Counted from the stretch's first letter, positions 14,840-21,729 are shown. The stretch: 37,877 bases of DNA from Oscillospiraceae bacterium (GCA_031268095.1 JAIRXU010000067.1:1-37877); one strand, 5' to 3'. Numbers and translations are program-made. The notes: generated by a model not told the origin, from the sequence alone.

Positions 14840-17026
14840 ATGAACCTCTTCGACCGGCTTCCCCCGTATATGCAGGATTATATCTACCGCGAAGGCTGGA
14901 CCGAGCTGCGGCAGGTGCAGGTTGCCGCCTGCCGGGCGGTTTTCGAAACGGACAGCCACCTGCTCCTCTCCGCCGGGACCGCGGCGGGCAAAACCGAAGC
15001 CGCTTTCCTCCCGGCCCTGACCCTGCTCTGGGAGCGGCCGAGCGAAAGCGTAGGAATTTTATACATCAGCCCGCTCAAAGCGCTGATCAACGATCAATTT
15101 GTCCGCCTCAGCGGATTATTGGAACAAGGCGGCGTCCCGGTCTGCAAGTGGCACGGAGACGCCTCCGGCGCAGCCAAGGAGCGGCTGGTCCGGGAACCTG
15201 CCGGTGTGCTGCAAATCACGCCGGAATCCCTGGAAGGCCTGCTGACGAACCGCCGCCGGGACGTGCCCCGCCTCTTCCGGGACCTGCGCTTCGCCGTGAT
15301 CGACGAGGTGCATTATTTCATGGCCGGGGACCGGGGGATTCAGCTGCTCTGCCTGCTGGAGAGGCTGGAGCGGGCTGCGGGCTGCGAACCTCGGCGGATC
15401 GGCCTGTCCGCTACGGTGGGGGACCCGGCGGCGGCGCGGGACTGGCTCCGGGCGGGGACGGCGCGGGACTGCCTCTGTCCTGACGTCCCGGACGTCAAGC
15501 GCCGTTTGCGTGTCGCCATGCATCGCTTTGTCAAGGATGACCCCGGGGCGGGGGAAACCCTCCCGCGGGAAGAAGAATATTACCGGTATTTATATGAGCA
15601 ATCCTTGGGGAAGAAAACCATCCTCTTCGCCACTGCCCGGGCCGAGGTTGAGACGGCGGTGGCGCACCTCAGGAAGATGGCCGCCGGACGGCACACGCCG
15701 GACGTTTACCGCGTTCATCACGGCAGCATCTCCGCCGCGCTGCGGGAAGAGACGGAGCGCGAGATGAAACGGGACGAGCGTCCGCTGGTCACCGGCGCGA
15801 CAGTAACGCTGGAACTGGGCATTGACATCGGCGACCTGGACCGGGTGATCCAGTTGGGGGCGCCGCTGACGGTCTCCAGCCTGGTGCAGCGGGTGGGCCG
15901 CTGCGGCCGCAAGGGACAGACGGCGGAGTTGCTCTTTGTCCTGCGGGAAGACGATCCTGCCCTCGCTCCGGATCCCCTGGCCGTGATCAACTGGGATTTC
16001 CTCAAAGCCGTGGCGGTGCTCCAGCTCTATCTTGAACGCCGCTGGACAGAACCCATCCGGCCCCGCCGCCATCCGTACGGCCTGCTGTACCATCAAACCA
16101 TGAGTCATCTGCTGGCCCAGGGGGAGGCCTCGCCGCCTGCCCTGGCCCAGGCCATACTGACGCTTTTCCCCTTCCGGGACGTCACCCGGGAGGACTACCG
16201 CTTGCTGCTGCGGCATTTGCTGGACATTGGCCACCTCCAACGCTCCGAACGGGGCGGGCTGCTGATCGGCCCGCAGGCGGAACCCGTTGTCACCGGCTAT
16301 GCCTTCCCCGCGGTATTTGAGACCCCGGTGGAGTACCAGGTCCGGCACAAAGGGGAGACGCTCGGTTCCGTGATGGAGGCCTATCCGGCGGGAACCCGTT
16401 TTGCCCTGGCGGGACGAAGCTGGCGCGTGACGGACTGCAGCGAGAAGGCACGGATTCTGTCCGTCGTCCCGGCGGAGGGTATTTCCCGCGCCGCCTGGAT
16501 GTCCCTGGCGGAAGGGGAACTCCACCGGACGCTGGCCGAGGCCATGCGGGACGTTCTCCGGGAGGACCGGCAATACGCCTACCTCAGCCCCGGCTGCCGG
16601 GAACGTCTGACGCAGATGCGGGAAGCGGCGCGGCGGCTGGGAATCCTGGACCGCTGGGTGCTTCCGCTGGACGGGGCCTCCCAGACTGGGGACGCCCAGG
16701 ATAGTTTTGCCGTGTTTCCCTGGCTGGGAACGCCCCAGCTGCGGACCCTTCAGCTGGCTCTCCAGCAGCGGGGAATCGACGCCATCCTCTGCCCGGGCGG
16801 TTTTGTGCCGCTGTATTTGGAATTGCGGCACCGCGCCGGCGCGGCTGATCTCCGGCGGGAAATCCGGGAAATCCTCCGGGAGGGTGTGACTGTCGGCGGC
16901 TTACCGATCGACGGCAAAATGCGTCTTCCCTCGAAGTTCGCCGCTTTCCTCCCCCCCGGCCTGGTCCGCAAGCAGCTGCGGGAAGACTACCTGGATCCGG
17001 CGCTGCCGGCGCGGGCGGAACTATAA
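14840..17026 (+). CDS. Lhr-like superfamily 2 helicase (BrxHI type)
   Basis: DNA or RNA helicase with all SF2 motifs: Q-like region ELRQVQVAA near residue 22, motif I GTAAGKTE (46-53), Ia SPLKALINDQ (77-86), Ib TPES (127-130), II DEVH (155-158), III SAT (190-192), IV ILFATARAEVE, V TLELGIDIGD (323-332) and VI QRVGRCGR (350-357). About 370 residues follow the RecA pair, longer than a minimal helicase, as in Lhr and BrxHI proteins, and end in a basic PSKFAAFLPP segment. The ATG at 14840 was chosen because it gives the normal MNLFDRLP start, 22 bases after the BrxD-like stop; an upstream frame from 14681 overlaps that gene. The ribosome site (AAAGG) is weak, suggesting translational coupling. 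728 residues; cytosolic, acting on nucleic acid. Confidence 0.9.
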   Translation: MNLFDRLPPYMQDYIYREGWTELRQVQVAACRAVFETDSHLLLSAGTAAGKTEAAFLPALTLLWERPSESVGILYISPLKALINDQFVRLSGLLEQGGVPVCKWHGDASGAAKERLVREPAGVLQITPESLEGLLTNRRRDVPRLFRDLRFAVIDEVHYFMAGDRGIQLLCLLERLERAAGCEPRRIGLSATVGDPAAARDWLRAGTARDCLCPDVPDVKRRLRVAMHRFVKDDPGAGETLPREEEYYRYLYEQSLGKKTILFATARAEVETAVAHLRKMAAGRHTPDVYRVHHGSISAALREETEREMKRDERPLVTGATVTLELGIDIGDLDRVIQLGAPLTVSSLVQRVGRCGRKGQTAELLFVLREDDPALAPDPLAVINWDFLKAVAVLQLYLERRWTEPIRPRRHPYGLLYHQTMSHLLAQGEASPPALAQAILTLFPFRDVTREDYRLLLRHLLDIGHLQRSERGGLLIGPQAEPVVTGYAFPAVFETPVEYQVRHKGETLGSVMEAYPAGTRFALAGRSWRVTDCSEKARILSVVPAEGISRAAWMSLAEGELHRTLAEAMRDVLREDRQYAYLSPGCRERLTQMREAARRLGILDRWVLPLDGASQTGDAQDSFAVFPWLGTPQLRTLQLALQQRGIDAILCPGGFVPLYLELRHRAGAADLRREIREILREGVTVGGLPIDGKMRLPSKFAAFLPPGLVRKQLREDYLDPALPARAEL

Positions 17027-17126
17027 TTCTTTCCTCCTGTTCCGCTATCTGGCAGCATAATCCGCGGCATTCCACGCACACTATAGAATGGGCATCAACA
17101 CCCAATCATAGGAAAGGAATGATCGC

Positions 17127-17351
17127 ATGTTAGACCGAATCGCGCTGATTTTGGTGGTTTTGGGCGCGCTCAACTGGGGCAGCATCGGCCTGTTCCAATT
17201 CGACATGGTTGCCTGGATCTTCGGCGGACAGGGCGCGGTCGTCAGCCGCATCCTTTATACACTGGTGGCTCTGGCGGGGATCTGGTGCGTCTCGCTGCTG
17301 TTCCGGGAGCGTTCGCTGCTGCAAAACCCAGACGACGCCGACGCCCACTAA
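17127..17351 (+). CDS. DUF378 (YuzA-like) small membrane protein
   Basis: A 74-residue protein with two hydrophobic segments (about 5-24 and 40-60) and the family signature GALNWGSIGLFQFDMV in the first one. DUF378 proteins are widespread small membrane proteins of unknown function. The ATG at 17127 follows AAAGGAA (17113-17119). A strong terminator comes directly after the gene, so it ends its transcription unit. The 100 bases between the helicase and this gene hold a weak TATAGA-type -10 near 17082 but no good -35, so it may be read either from its own promoter or from the helicase operon. Confidence 0.88.
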   Translation: MLDRIALILVVLGALNWGSIGLFQFDMVAWIFGGQGAVVSRILYTLVALAGIWCVSLLFRERSLLQNPDDADAH

Positions 17352-17362
17352 CCAAAACAGCA

Positions 17363-17406
17363 AATCAATACCGGAAGCATGGTTGCTTCCGGTTGATTTT
17401 TTATTT
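17363..17406 (+). terminator. Intrinsic terminator after the DUF378 gene
   Basis: AATCAA-TA-CCGGAAGC (17363-17378) pairs with GCTTCCGG-TTGATT (17385-17398), leaving the TA as a bulge, followed by a run of six T (17397-17402) and ATTT. It is a strong rho-independent terminator lying 11 bases after the DUF378 stop. Confidence 0.9.
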
Positions 17407-17421
17407 GGAATATGGTATACT
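17393..17421 (+). promoter_or_regulatory. Promoter overlapping the terminator, for the 33-residue membrane peptide
   Basis: TTGATT (17393-17398) and TATACT (17416-17421) are 17 bases apart. The -35 is the right arm of the preceding terminator. A small open frame with a good ribosome site begins 48 bases downstream. Confidence 0.6.
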
Positions 17422-17468
17422 TCTGTTGGAATCCCAATGAAATCCAAGACGGCGGGGAGGAAAACACC

Positions 17469-17570
17469 ATGACAGACAATCCCAGACGGGATCGTCTCCT
17501 TTGGGCGCTGCTGATTGGCTCGGCGCTGCTGGCTGCGGCGGGCGTCCTGTTAGTCAAACTCGGCCACTGA
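17469..17570 (+). CDS. 33-residue single-span membrane peptide
   Basis: ATG at 17469 with GGGGAGG nine bases upstream (17453-17459) opens a 33-codon frame ending in TGA at 17568-17570. The product has a polar, arginine-rich start (TDNPRRDR) and then one hydrophobic segment (about residues 10-30) with Ala and Leu, ending LVKLGH. It has its own promoter. The last 21 bases overlap the 3' end of the convergent thioredoxin gene. It resembles no family I know; the promoter, ribosome site and clean membrane helix argue that it is real. Confidence 0.6.
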   Translation: MTDNPRRDRLLWALLIGSALLAAAGVLLVKLGH

Positions 17571-17918
17571 CGCGGGCGCGGGTTTCACTTCTGCCGCCGG
17601 GATTTCCCCGAGTGCCAAAAATTCCAGCAATTCTTCTTTGGTGGGCAGCCCGACGGTGGTGTCCGCCGCCTTGCCGTCCCGGAAGAGCATGAGTGTCGGC
17701 AGAGCCATGACGCCGTACTGGAGCGCCAGCGTCAGTTCTTCATCGGCGTCTGCTTTGCAGATTTTGATCTGGTCGCCCAGTTCTTCCGCAAGTTCTTCCA
17801 GCAACGGCGCGAGCATCCGGCAGGGAAGGCAGCGGGGGGCCCAGAAATCCACCAAAACAGGCGTTTTGGATTGCAGGACCTCGGCTTCGAATGTTTCGGC
17901 GGTAACTTTGATAGGCAT
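17550..17918 (-). CDS. Thioredoxin with CLPC active site
   Basis: A 122-residue thioredoxin-fold protein: VLVDFWAPRCLPCRMLAPLL places the redox Cys pair at residues 30 and 33, VMALPTLMLF carries the cis-Pro, and DGKAADTTVGLPTKEEL is the usual last strand and helix. The active site is unusual: R-C-L-P-C replaces the standard W-C-G-P-C, which should shift the redox potential and partner choice. There is no signal peptide, so it acts in the cytosol. A C-terminal tail of about 18 residues (PAAEVKPAPASVAEFD) extends past the normal end. The gene is divergent from the flavoprotein reductase at 18005 (86 bases between starts) and the two probably form a redox pair. The symbol trxA is withheld because of the altered motif. 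Confidence 0.88.
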   Translation of the reverse strand: MPIKVTAETFEAEVLQSKTPVLVDFWAPRCLPCRMLAPLLEELAEELGDQIKICKADADEELTLALQYGVMALPTLMLFRDGKAADTTVGLPTKEELLEFLALGEIPAAEVKPAPASVAEFD

Positions 17919-17947
17919 AGGGAAAACAACCTTTCTGTATCATCGGT

Positions 17948-17959
17948 GATTCTGGAATC
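17948..17959. promoter_or_regulatory. Short palindrome in the thioredoxin/reductase divergent region
   Basis: GATTC-TG-GAATC is a 12-base inverted repeat between the two divergent redox genes, with a further GAATC three bases later. It could bind a regulator shared by both genes. No clear -35/-10 pair was identified on either strand. Confidence 0.25.
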
Positions 17960-18004
17960 AAGAATCTGAATGGAATGAGTTTTCTTTTTTGGGGGAGGAT
18001 GCGC

Positions 18005-18880
18005 ATGGAACAGACAGACGCTCTTGTGGTGGGGTTCGGCCCTGCGGGGAGTTCGGCGGCGCTCTATCTTTGCCGGGCGGGCCTGCGGGTGACGCTGGTG
18101 GGGAAAGATTACGGCGCGCTGGCGCGGGCGGAACGGATCGAGAATTATTTCGGGTTGCCGCAGCCGCTGTCCGGGAAGGAATTGGCGGAAACCGGCTGCC
18201 GCCAGGCGGAGGCGCTGGGCGCTTCCGTGCTGCGGGACGAAGTGCTGGCGGTGGGATACGAGGACCGTTTTGTGGCGGCGCTGGCTTCCGGGCGGGAGCT
18301 TGCCGCCTCGGCGGTCCTGCTGGCCACGGGGTCCAGCAAAGCCGCGCCTCCAATTCCCGGGCTCGCTGCCCTGGAAGGGAAGGGCGTGAGCTTCTGCGCG
18401 GTATGCGACGGGTTCCTTTACCGGGGCCGGCCGGTCGCGGTGCTGGGCAGCTGGCGCTACGCTTTGCATGAGATGGAAGAATTGCTGCCTCTGGCTGGGA
18501 GCGTCGCGCTGCTGACCAATGGGGAGGAACTGACATTTCCGGCGCCGGACGGGGTTGCTGTATATACGCAGCCCATCGGGAAACTCATTGGAGAAGAAAA
18601 ATTGGAAGGCGCGCGGCTTTCCGACGGGACGGAGCTTTCACTGGCAGGGCTCTTCGTCGCGCTGGGGAGCGCTTCCGCCAACGATTTGGCGCGGAAGCTC
18701 GGCGCGCCGCTCCAGGGAAACGCCATCCGGGTGGACGCCGAACAGCGAACGGTTCTGCCGGGACTTTTCGCTGCCGGGGACTGCACGGGGGGGATGGCGC
18801 AGATTTCCCTTGCCGCCGCAGAAGGGGCGAAGGCGGCTTTGGCGATGATCCAATACCTGCGGAACTTGCGGAAGAAATGA
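18005..18880 (+). CDS. Thioredoxin-reductase-like flavoprotein, probably NADPH-independent
   Basis: A 291-residue relative of bacterial thioredoxin reductase. FAD-binding motifs are intact: VGFGPAGSSAA (9-19) and GLFAAGDCTGG (253-263). The redox pair is Cys131-Cys134 in FCAVCDGFLYRG. The inserted NADPH domain is abnormal: GxGxxA is replaced by GSWRYA (148-153) and the HRRxxxR phosphate-binding motif by LLTNGEEL. Loss of exactly these two motifs defines the ferredoxin-dependent flavin thioredoxin reductases of clostridia, so ferredoxin is the likely electron donor. This is inference from motifs; another donor is possible. The ATG at 18005 follows GGGGGAGG (17991-17998); an ATG at 17999 would add two residues. 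The thioredoxin at 17550-17918 is the obvious substrate. Confidence 0.85.
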   Translation: MEQTDALVVGFGPAGSSAALYLCRAGLRVTLVGKDYGALARAERIENYFGLPQPLSGKELAETGCRQAEALGASVLRDEVLAVGYEDRFVAALASGRELAASAVLLATGSSKAAPPIPGLAALEGKGVSFCAVCDGFLYRGRPVAVLGSWRYALHEMEELLPLAGSVALLTNGEELTFPAPDGVAVYTQPIGKLIGEEKLEGARLSDGTELSLAGLFVALGSASANDLARKLGAPLQGNAIRVDAEQRTVLPGLFAAGDCTGGMAQISLAAAEGAKAALAMIQYLRNLRKK

Positions 18881-18882
18881 AG

Positions 18883-18930
18883 CGGACCGGGAAGCGTCCG
18901 GAGGGCCGGGGCACGGCCCTCCTCTCTATC
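18883..18930 (+). terminator. Tandem hairpins after the reductase gene
   Basis: CGGAC/GTCCG (18883-18900) is followed by GAGGGCCG-GGGCA-CGGCCCTC (18901-18921) and then CTCTCTATCCT. The second stem is strong but its tail is pyrimidine-rich rather than a pure T-run. It separates two convergent genes. Confidence 0.55.
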
Positions 18931-18947
18931 CTACGCTATCATATGCA

Positions 18948-19871
18948 TTATTGCACCGTAAAATCCACGGCGGCGTTCACCAGGGTTTCTGGATCGGCGT
19001 CTCCCTCGTTGGGTTCCAGCCGCAGGCGGAGGGTCGCGCGGTAAGTGCGGCCGGGTTCCAGCGGCGGGTAAGCGTCCAGCAGGAGGTCATATTCCAGGGG
19101 GGAGAGCGTGTCGAAACGGATGTCTGTTGGCTCTTTGCCTTCCTTCGGGACCAAGATCCGCCATTCATAGCCCCGGTATTCCTGGAGCATATAATATGTT
19201 CCGCCCAGAACCTTCTGCGCGCCGTCCTGGATCACCCGGACGCGGACAGAAGCGTCGCCTGGCTTGACTTTTTGCTGGAGTTCCAGCCGCAGCGCCGGGA
19301 CGGACGCTGTCGTCTCTTGACCGGGCATGGTTTTATGGACCTGAAAGTGAATGTCCTCCGCGCTCTCCGGGGCCGCCTGGTCCTTGCGCAGACCGATCAG
19401 GTACCCCTGCATCAGAATGGCGGCGTCCTGCCGGGCCTCGTCGGTGATCTCTGCCCACGCCCGCACCTGCACGAACTTTCCGTCGCAGTCCAGGTAGCAC
19501 TGGGACAGGGAGAAATACCCGCTGAGCTTGGTATAGACAAAAAAGACGTGCTGCGCGGTGAAATCAATCTCTTTTGGAATTTGCAGCGGCGCGCTGCGGT
19601 CGAAAGGGGCCAGCGCGCTGCGCAGGCAATACTGCTGAATGAACTGTTCCAGCGCCGCGCGGTCCTCAAAGAGGACAACGCCGTTTCCCCCCAGCAAGTC
19701 GGAATGGAAATCGGCCGTCACCGCCGCCGAAAAGGCGCCGCTGTCCGGCAGGAGCTCTGTCGGGACCTCTACGGGCTTATCTTTCCGGCGGAGCAGTACG
19801 GCCGCCGTGACCGCGCCTGCCACCAAGACCACGGCCAATGCCGCCGCCAGGATCTTCGTTGCTGTTTTCAT
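18948..19871 (-). CDS. Membrane-anchored exported protein of unknown function
   Basis: 307 residues. The N-terminus has two lysines and a hydrophobic segment (about 8-28, ending AVLLRRK), an uncleaved anchor or signal peptide, so most of the protein lies outside the membrane. No lipobox is seen. The middle part (about 45-190) is not recognised. The C-terminal 100 residues, with GGTYYMLQEYRGYEWRIL and LEPGRTYRATLRL, look like a bacterial Ig-like beta-sandwich of the kind found in many clostridial exported proteins; this is a resemblance only. The start at 19871 has GGGAGG about 12 bases upstream. It lies 89 bases after the TSCPD gene on the same strand and may share its transcript. Confidence 0.8.
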   Translation of the reverse strand: MKTATKILAAALAVVLVAGAVTAAVLLRRKDKPVEVPTELLPDSGAFSAAVTADFHSDLLGGNGVVLFEDRAALEQFIQQYCLRSALAPFDRSAPLQIPKEIDFTAQHVFFVYTKLSGYFSLSQCYLDCDGKFVQVRAWAEITDEARQDAAILMQGYLIGLRKDQAAPESAEDIHFQVHKTMPGQETTASVPALRLELQQKVKPGDASVRVRVIQDGAQKVLGGTYYMLQEYRGYEWRILVPKEGKEPTDIRFDTLSPLEYDLLLDAYPPLEPGRTYRATLRLRLEPNEGDADPETLVNAAVDFTVQ

Positions 19872-19889
19872 GCCAATCCTTCCTCCCTT

Positions 19890-19918
19890 CCCCGCCGCCG
19901 AGCGGCCGGGGTTTTGTT
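19890..19918 (+). terminator. GC-rich hairpin with T-tail on the plus strand
   Basis: CCCCG-CCGC pairs with GCGG-C-CGGGG (19890-19911, one bulged C), followed by TTTTGTT. The tail points along the plus strand although both neighbours are on the minus strand, so it may shield them from antisense reading, or be a chance structure in the gap between the two minus-strand genes. Confidence 0.35.
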
Positions 19919-19960
19919 ATGTCAGCGTTCTGTTCGGGGGTTTCGCGCGCCCGGACCGGG

Positions 19961-20224
19961 TCAGGTCTCCTCACTCTGGGCGGCCAGGGCCTCTTCCAGC
20001 GCATGGGAGAGTTGGTCGGGGCAGGAGGTGCCGCGGAAACCGCAGACAGTCCCCGCGAATTTTCGGATGATCTCCCGGGCCGACATCCCTTCCGCCAGCT
20101 TCGCGATGCCGGCGAGGTTGCCCGCGCAGCCGCCCTCAAAGCGTACGGCGCGGACGGTATCTCCGTCCAAGTCCACCGTGATCCGCCGGGCGCAGGTTCC
20201 CTGGGTCCGGTATTGATATACCAT
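19961..20224 (-). CDS. TSCPD-domain protein (TIGR03905-like)
   Basis: A small (87-residue) cytosolic protein with the core VRFEGGCAGNLAGIAKLAEGM and the motif RGTSCPDQL that gives the TSCPD domain its name. Such domains occur alone and at the C-terminus of some ribonucleotide reductases; the stand-alone form is common in Firmicutes and its function is unknown. Three Cys (in GTCARR, GGCAGN and TSCPD) could bind metal; this is inference. The ATG at 20224 has GGAGGAGA just upstream; a longer frame back to 20296 runs into the promoter and is not credible. Confidence 0.85.
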   Translation of the reverse strand: MVYQYRTQGTCARRITVDLDGDTVRAVRFEGGCAGNLAGIAKLAEGMSAREIIRKFAGTVCGFRGTSCPDQLSHALEEALAAQSEET

Positions 20225-20272
20225 ACGGATTCTCCTCCGATTCTTTCTGCACGCATTTGAATACCGATGCCT

Positions 20273-20301
20273 ATTGTAGCACATTCCGCGCGGCAATGCA
20301 A
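20273..20301 (-). promoter_or_regulatory. Promoter of the TSCPD gene
   Basis: On the minus strand, TTGCAT (20301-20296) and TACAAT (20278-20273) are separated by 17 bases. The start codon is at 20224, giving a leader of roughly 40 bases. Confidence 0.65.
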
Positions 20302-20382
20302 GCCGCAGCGCGGCGCGGCGGAAATATTTTGTCCTTTTTTCCTTTTCTTTTGCTTTCCTTCCTGTTTTTTAGAAAAATTCTC

Positions 20383-20411
20383 TTGACAAGCTTGCCCGTT
20401 TGTGCTATCAT
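20383..20411 (+). promoter_or_regulatory. Promoter of the aro operon
   Basis: TTGACA (20383-20388) and TATCAT (20406-20411) are separated by 17 bases. Transcription would start near 20418, about 30 bases before the leader peptide. Confidence 0.8.
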
Positions 20412-20448
20412 CAAGACACTTCCATTTCGTCCGAAAGGAGAATCGGCC

Positions 20449-20565
20449 ATGATTGGCGCTGCCGCCGCAGCTTGCTCCCGCTGGGATTCTTTCCGCTTTA
20501 GCAGCTTTGCCAACTATTTTTGGCAGGGCGTTTCGCGGTTTAGCTGCAACGGGGTTCCGGCGTAG
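20449..20565 (+). CDS. Aromatic-rich leader peptide of the aro attenuator
   Basis: A 38-codon frame with a strong ribosome site (GAAAGGAG, 20433-20440, 8 bases before ATG) stands between the operon promoter and an intrinsic terminator. Residues 12-31 contain Trp12, Phe15, Phe17, Phe20, Tyr23, Phe24, Trp25 and Phe31: eight aromatic residues in twenty, with YFW in a row (23-25). The peptide has no other sign of function. It precedes genes making the precursor of exactly these three amino acids, so it is best read as a control peptide whose translation senses charged tRNA-Phe, tRNA-Tyr and tRNA-Trp. The stop codon (20563-20565) lies 33 bases before the terminator stem, as in enterobacterial trp and phe leaders. 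Confidence 0.85.
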   Translation: MIGAAAAACSRWDSFRFSSFANYFWQGVSRFSCNGVPA

Positions 20566-20629
20566 GGCGGTTCCAGGAGAACCAAACACCAACCACACCC
20601 GCAGCTTCACCGCTGCGGGATTTTCTTTT
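20501..20629 (+). promoter_or_regulatory. Attenuator: alternative hairpins and terminator before aroF
   Basis: Terminator: CCCGCAGC (20598-20605), loop TTCACC, GCTGCGGG (20612-20619), then ATTTTCTTTT. Competing pairings are visible. Segment 1 GCAGCT (20501-20506) can pair with segment 2 AGCTGC (20542-20547). Segment 2 (GCTGC-AAC-GGG, 20543-20553) can instead pair with the terminator's left arm CCCGCAGC, blocking the terminator. The control codons Phe20 to Trp25 (20506-20523) lie on or just after segment 1, and the stop codon lies just after segment 2. A ribosome stalled by lack of aromatic amino acids would free segment 2 and allow read-through; a ribosome reaching the stop would cover segment 2 and allow termination. 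The folding is by eye. Confidence 0.75.
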
Positions 20630-20675
20630 GTCGATGGATTCCAATAGATTACGCGGGAAAGAAAGGACAGATACC

Positions 20676-21707
20676 ATGATCGTCATTCTCAAGCAAAACC
20701 ACGACTCGGCCCAGCTGGAGGAGCTGCGGCGCTGGCTCAAGGAGCAGAGCATCGAGATTCAGATGAACGTCGGTGTGCACCAGACCGTGCTGGGCCTGAT
20801 CGGCGACACGGCGGGCCTGGATTCCGATCTGATCGAGGCGCTGGAGATCGTCGAGAAGGTCACGCGCGTTCAGGAGCCTTATAAGAAAGCAAACCGCAAG
20901 TTTCATCCGGAAGACACGGTGGTGGACGTCGCGGGGGTCAAGATCGGCGGCGGACAATTTGCCGTGATGGCGGGGCCCTGCTCGGTGGAATCCAGGGAAC
21001 AGTTGTGCTCCGTTGCGGAGAGCGTCAAGGCGGCGGGGGCGAACATCCTCCGGGGCGGCGCGTTCAAGCCCCGGACGTCCCCCTACGCCTTTCAGGGCAT
21101 GCGGGAATCCGGCATCGAGCTGTTGCTGGAGGCCAAGCGGGCCACGGGCCTGCCCATCGTCACGGAAATTATGGACCTGTCCCATATTGACGCGTTCGCG
21201 GACGTAGATCTGATCCAGGTCGGGGCCCGCAATATGCAGAACTTTGAGCTGCTTAAGGAGCTCGGGCGCAGCAAGACGCCGATCCTCCTCAAGCGCGGCC
21301 TCTCCTCCACCATCCAGGAGCTGCTGATGAGCGCGGAATATATCATGGCTGGGGGCAACAGCCAGGTGATCCTCTGCGAACGGGGGATCCGCACCTTCGA
21401 GACCGCCACGCGCAACACCCAGGATATCGCCGCCGTTCCGGTGGTCAAGGAGCTTTCCCATCTGCCGATCATCGTTGACCCCAGCCACGCCACGGGGATC
21501 TGGCGCTACGTCCATCCTCTGTGCCTTGCGGCGACGGCGGCGGGCGCCGACGGGCTGATGGTGGAGGTCCACAACGACCCGACCAAGGCCCTCTGCGACG
21601 GACCCCAGTCCCTCACGCCGGAAAAGTTCGCCGAAACAGCGGCGGCGGTCCGGAAGCTGCGGGCGGTGCTGGCGGAATCAAACGGGGTGTGCGCCGCGCG
21701 GCGGTGA
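20676..21707 (+). CDS. aroF: 3-deoxy-7-phosphoheptulonate (DAHP) synthase, type I-beta
   Basis: First enzyme of the shikimate pathway: phosphoenolpyruvate plus erythrose 4-phosphate to DAHP, cytosolic and metal-dependent. An N-terminal ferredoxin-like regulatory domain (about residues 1-70, starting MIVILKQN) precedes the barrel, as in the Thermotoga-type enzyme, where it mediates feedback inhibition by aromatic amino acids. Catalytic motifs in order: AGPCSVES, KPRTSPYAFQG, QVGARNMQNF, LLKRG, DPSHATG and EVHNDPTKALCDGPQS. The ATG at 20676 gives the conserved start; an upstream in-frame start at 20628 lies within the terminator and is not used. First gene of the operon, right behind the attenuator. 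343 residues. Confidence 0.96.
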   Translation: MIVILKQNHDSAQLEELRRWLKEQSIEIQMNVGVHQTVLGLIGDTAGLDSDLIEALEIVEKVTRVQEPYKKANRKFHPEDTVVDVAGVKIGGGQFAVMAGPCSVESREQLCSVAESVKAAGANILRGGAFKPRTSPYAFQGMRESGIELLLEAKRATGLPIVTEIMDLSHIDAFADVDLIQVGARNMQNFELLKELGRSKTPILLKRGLSSTIQELLMSAEYIMAGGNSQVILCERGIRTFETATRNTQDIAAVPVVKELSHLPIIVDPSHATGIWRYVHPLCLAATAAGADGLMVEVHNDPTKALCDGPQSLTPEKFAETAAAVRKLRAVLAESNGVCAARR

Positions 21708-21729
21708 GCGCAGCAAAGGAGGAATTCGA

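Noticed and set aside
10624-17026. A complete BREX, DISARM or tellurite-resistance locus
   Set aside because: No methylase, PglZ phosphatase, BrxC ATPase, DISARM genes, TerC, TerD or TerZ is present. Only the BrxD-like and BrxHI-like components and a TerB-domain protein are seen.
20418-20675. A T-box leader before aroF
   Set aside because: No T-box consensus sequence or specifier-loop arrangement was seen; the leader peptide and its alternative stems explain the region better.
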